7,405 nt of DNA. Source: CAIOGO01 sp964447445 (GTDB lineage Bacteria; Bipolaricaulota; Bipolaricaulia; UBA7950; UBA9294). The stretch is taken from the NCBI GenBank assembly GCA_964447445.1, contig CAYUSW010000098.1, positions 1 to 7,405 on the forward strand, in the 5' to 3' direction. Positions 6,535 to 7,405 of the stretch are shown here, in pieces. The notes under the pieces are model-generated. The model was not told the origin of the DNA and made no database searches. It saw nothing but the letters and a program-made list of their open reading frames with translations. Numbering within the stretch: position 1 is the first letter of the stretch; each line of letters starts with the position of its first letter. A program made the translations under genes and the position numbers.

Positions 6535-7161
6535 ATGCAGAAACCGGGAAGAGTCCTCGTGTTGGCAGCCGTCGCCGCGTGCATCGCGGGGCTGTCCGGC
6601 TGCTTTATCGACAATTCGCCGCGCGCGGACTTCACGGCAACACCTGAGTTCGGTTATCCGCCACTCACCGTCACGTTCAACGCTTCGGCGTCGTCCAGCC
6701 CGAACGGTCCGATCATCAGCTACACGTGGGATCTCGGCGACGACTCCACGGCCGACGGCGTCACGCCAACTCACACCTACGCCGAGAAGGGCCTCTACGA
6801 CGTCACGCTCGAGGTCCGCGACTCGACCGGAGCGACGAGCGAGCGTACGAAGAGCATCCAGGCCCTGAATCGTGCTCCCATCGCAAGGTTCAAGACCAAC
6901 GTCTACTCCACCGGGGTCCGCCAGCCCGTGTGGTTCGACGCCTCCGACGCGGAGGATCCGGACGGCGAGATCGTCGAGTACCTCTGGGACTTCGGCGACG
7001 GGGAGACCGGAGAGGGCGTGCTCGTCGAGCACGAGTACACCTCGGCCCACGGCCGCGGGTGGCGGCCGGCGATCACGCTCACGGTAGTGGACGAAGACGA
7101 CGCGTCGGACTTCGTCACGCACGAGATCGTGGTCACCGGCTGCGATGCTTGCGGGGGGTGA
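6535..7161 (+). CDS. lipoprotein with two PKD domains
   Basis: The 208-residue product starts with a lipoprotein signal: basic N-terminus, hydrophobic core VLVLAAVAACIAG and lipobox L20-S-G-C23, with C23 the expected lipidated residue. Two PKD beta-sandwich domains follow. The first spans about residues 30-114, with W65-DLGD69, THTYAEKGLYDVTLEV and a final KSI strand. The second spans about 115-202, with W151-DFGDG156 and EHEYTS then ITLTVVDEDD. PKD domains are found in surface proteins and secreted enzymes and usually mediate binding or act as spacers; no catalytic domain is attached. The gene follows the Lon-like protease by 50 bp with no terminator between, so an operon is likely. Oddly, the last codons (GCDACGG) and the TGA lie inside the first unit of the tandem repeat array, so the array has supplied or replaced the gene's 3' end. 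A role as surface adhesin or scaffold is inferred. Confidence 0.9.
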   Translation: MQKPGRVLVLAAVAACIAGLSGCFIDNSPRADFTATPEFGYPPLTVTFNASASSSPNGPIISYTWDLGDDSTADGVTPTHTYAEKGLYDVTLEVRDSTGATSERTKSIQALNRAPIARFKTNVYSTGVRQPVWFDASDAEDPDGEIVEYLWDFGDGETGEGVLVEHEYTSAHGRGWRPAITLTVVDEDDASDFVTHEIVVTGCDACGG

Positions 7162-7405
7162 CGCAACCTCAAGCCGGATAGGCAGCCCTGGCTGCGACGC
7201 TTGCGGGGGGTAGCGCAACCTCAAGCCGGTAGGCAGCCGCTCGGCTGCGACGCTTGCGGGGGGTAACGCAACCAGAAGTCGATAGGCAGCCGCTCGGCTG
7301 CGACCGCCTGCAGGGGGGTAACGTAACCTCAAGCCGATAGGCAGCCGCTCGGCTGCGACCGCCTGCAGGGGGTAACGTAACCTCAAGCCGATAGGCAGCC
7401 GCTCG
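7137..7405 (+). repeat. tandem array of 52-55-bp units with internal inverted repeats
   Basis: At least five direct units start at about 7140, 7192, 7245, 7298 and 7353 (lengths 52, 53, 53, 55, and one cut by the window edge). Each unit reads: CTGCGA, a variable core, a run of five or six G, GTAACG or similar, CAACC/TAACC, TCAAGCCG, ATAGGCAGCC, GCTCGG. Units 1-3 share the core GCTTGCGGGGGG; units 4-5 share CCGCCTGCAGGGG and ACGTAACC, so there are two subtypes. Every unit junction is a perfect inverted repeat: GCAGCCG-CT-CGGCTGC at 7233-7248, 7286-7301 and 7341-7356, the shorter GCAGCC-CT-GGCTGC at 7182-7195, and one cut off at 7395-7405. Unit lengths are not multiples of three, so the array is not a coding repeat. 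No T-run follows the hairpins, so they are not standard terminators. The left edge falls within the 3' end of the PKD gene; the right edge is outside the window. Confidence 0.93.

Noticed and set aside
6271..7386. Long minus-strand frame (371 codons) through the repeat array and the lipoprotein gene
   Set aside because: It is antisense to two well-supported genes, and repeat units shift its frame so that successive units translate differently; it is open because of GC bias.
7137..7405. CRISPR array
   Set aside because: The whole 52-55-bp unit is conserved; there are no unrelated spacers between short identical repeats.
7137..7405. Integron attC-type sites
   Set aside because: No GTTRRRY/RYYYAAC core pair could be found at the unit ends and no cassette ORFs lie between units.

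Overview
This is a GC-rich bacterial window (roughly two-thirds G+C by eye). Its genes are compact, have strong AGGAGG-type ribosome binding sites and show a heavy third-position G/C bias, which creates many long antisense shadow frames. It carries six protein genes and, at the right edge, an array of about 53-bp tandem repeats. A secreted protein with one dockerin-like loop and a CARDB domain, a two-PKD lipoprotein and a Lon-like protease of the AAA_32 type suggest an environmental, probably little-cultivated lineage. My best guess is a candidate phylum such as Bipolaricaulota/Acetothermia, but this is an impression and not a placement.

Layout, left to right. (1) Minus strand, 615 to beyond the left edge: a SagB-type FMN nitroreductase/dehydrogenase, cut by the window. 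(2) A 156-bp divergent intergenic region with weak promoter-like sequences. (3) Plus strand, 772-2418: a 548-residue exported protein with a signal peptide, one dockerin-like calcium loop, a region resembling a C39-like cysteine peptidase without its catalytic residues, and a C-terminal CARDB domain. A strong intrinsic terminator follows. (4) Plus strand, 2525-2884: a small single-span membrane protein with a C-terminal four-cysteine zinc ribbon. (5) Minus strand, 2890-3999: an exported phospholipase D superfamily protein with two complete HKD motifs, convergent with gene 4 and only 5 bp from it. (6) Plus strand, 4031-6484: a Lon-like protease with an intact Ser-Lys dyad, an atypical Walker A and a Walker-B-like segment without acidic residues. 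It diverges from gene 5 across about 31 bp that holds overlapping promoter-like elements. (7) Plus strand, 6535-7161: a lipoprotein with two PKD domains, 50 bp after the protease and probably co-transcribed with it. (8) 7137-7405 and beyond: at least five tandem units, each with a perfect inverted repeat.

The genes do not form one obvious pathway. Four of the six products are exported or membrane-bound (genes 3, 4, 5 and 7), so a cell-surface theme is visible, with the protease as a possible quality-control component; that link is inference. The most unusual structure is the right-hand array. It begins inside the last codons of the PKD lipoprotein gene and supplies its C-terminus and stop codon. 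The first three units would each encode the same short tail (GCDACGG) ending in three different stop codons, and the inverted repeat stays perfect even in the unit whose length differs.
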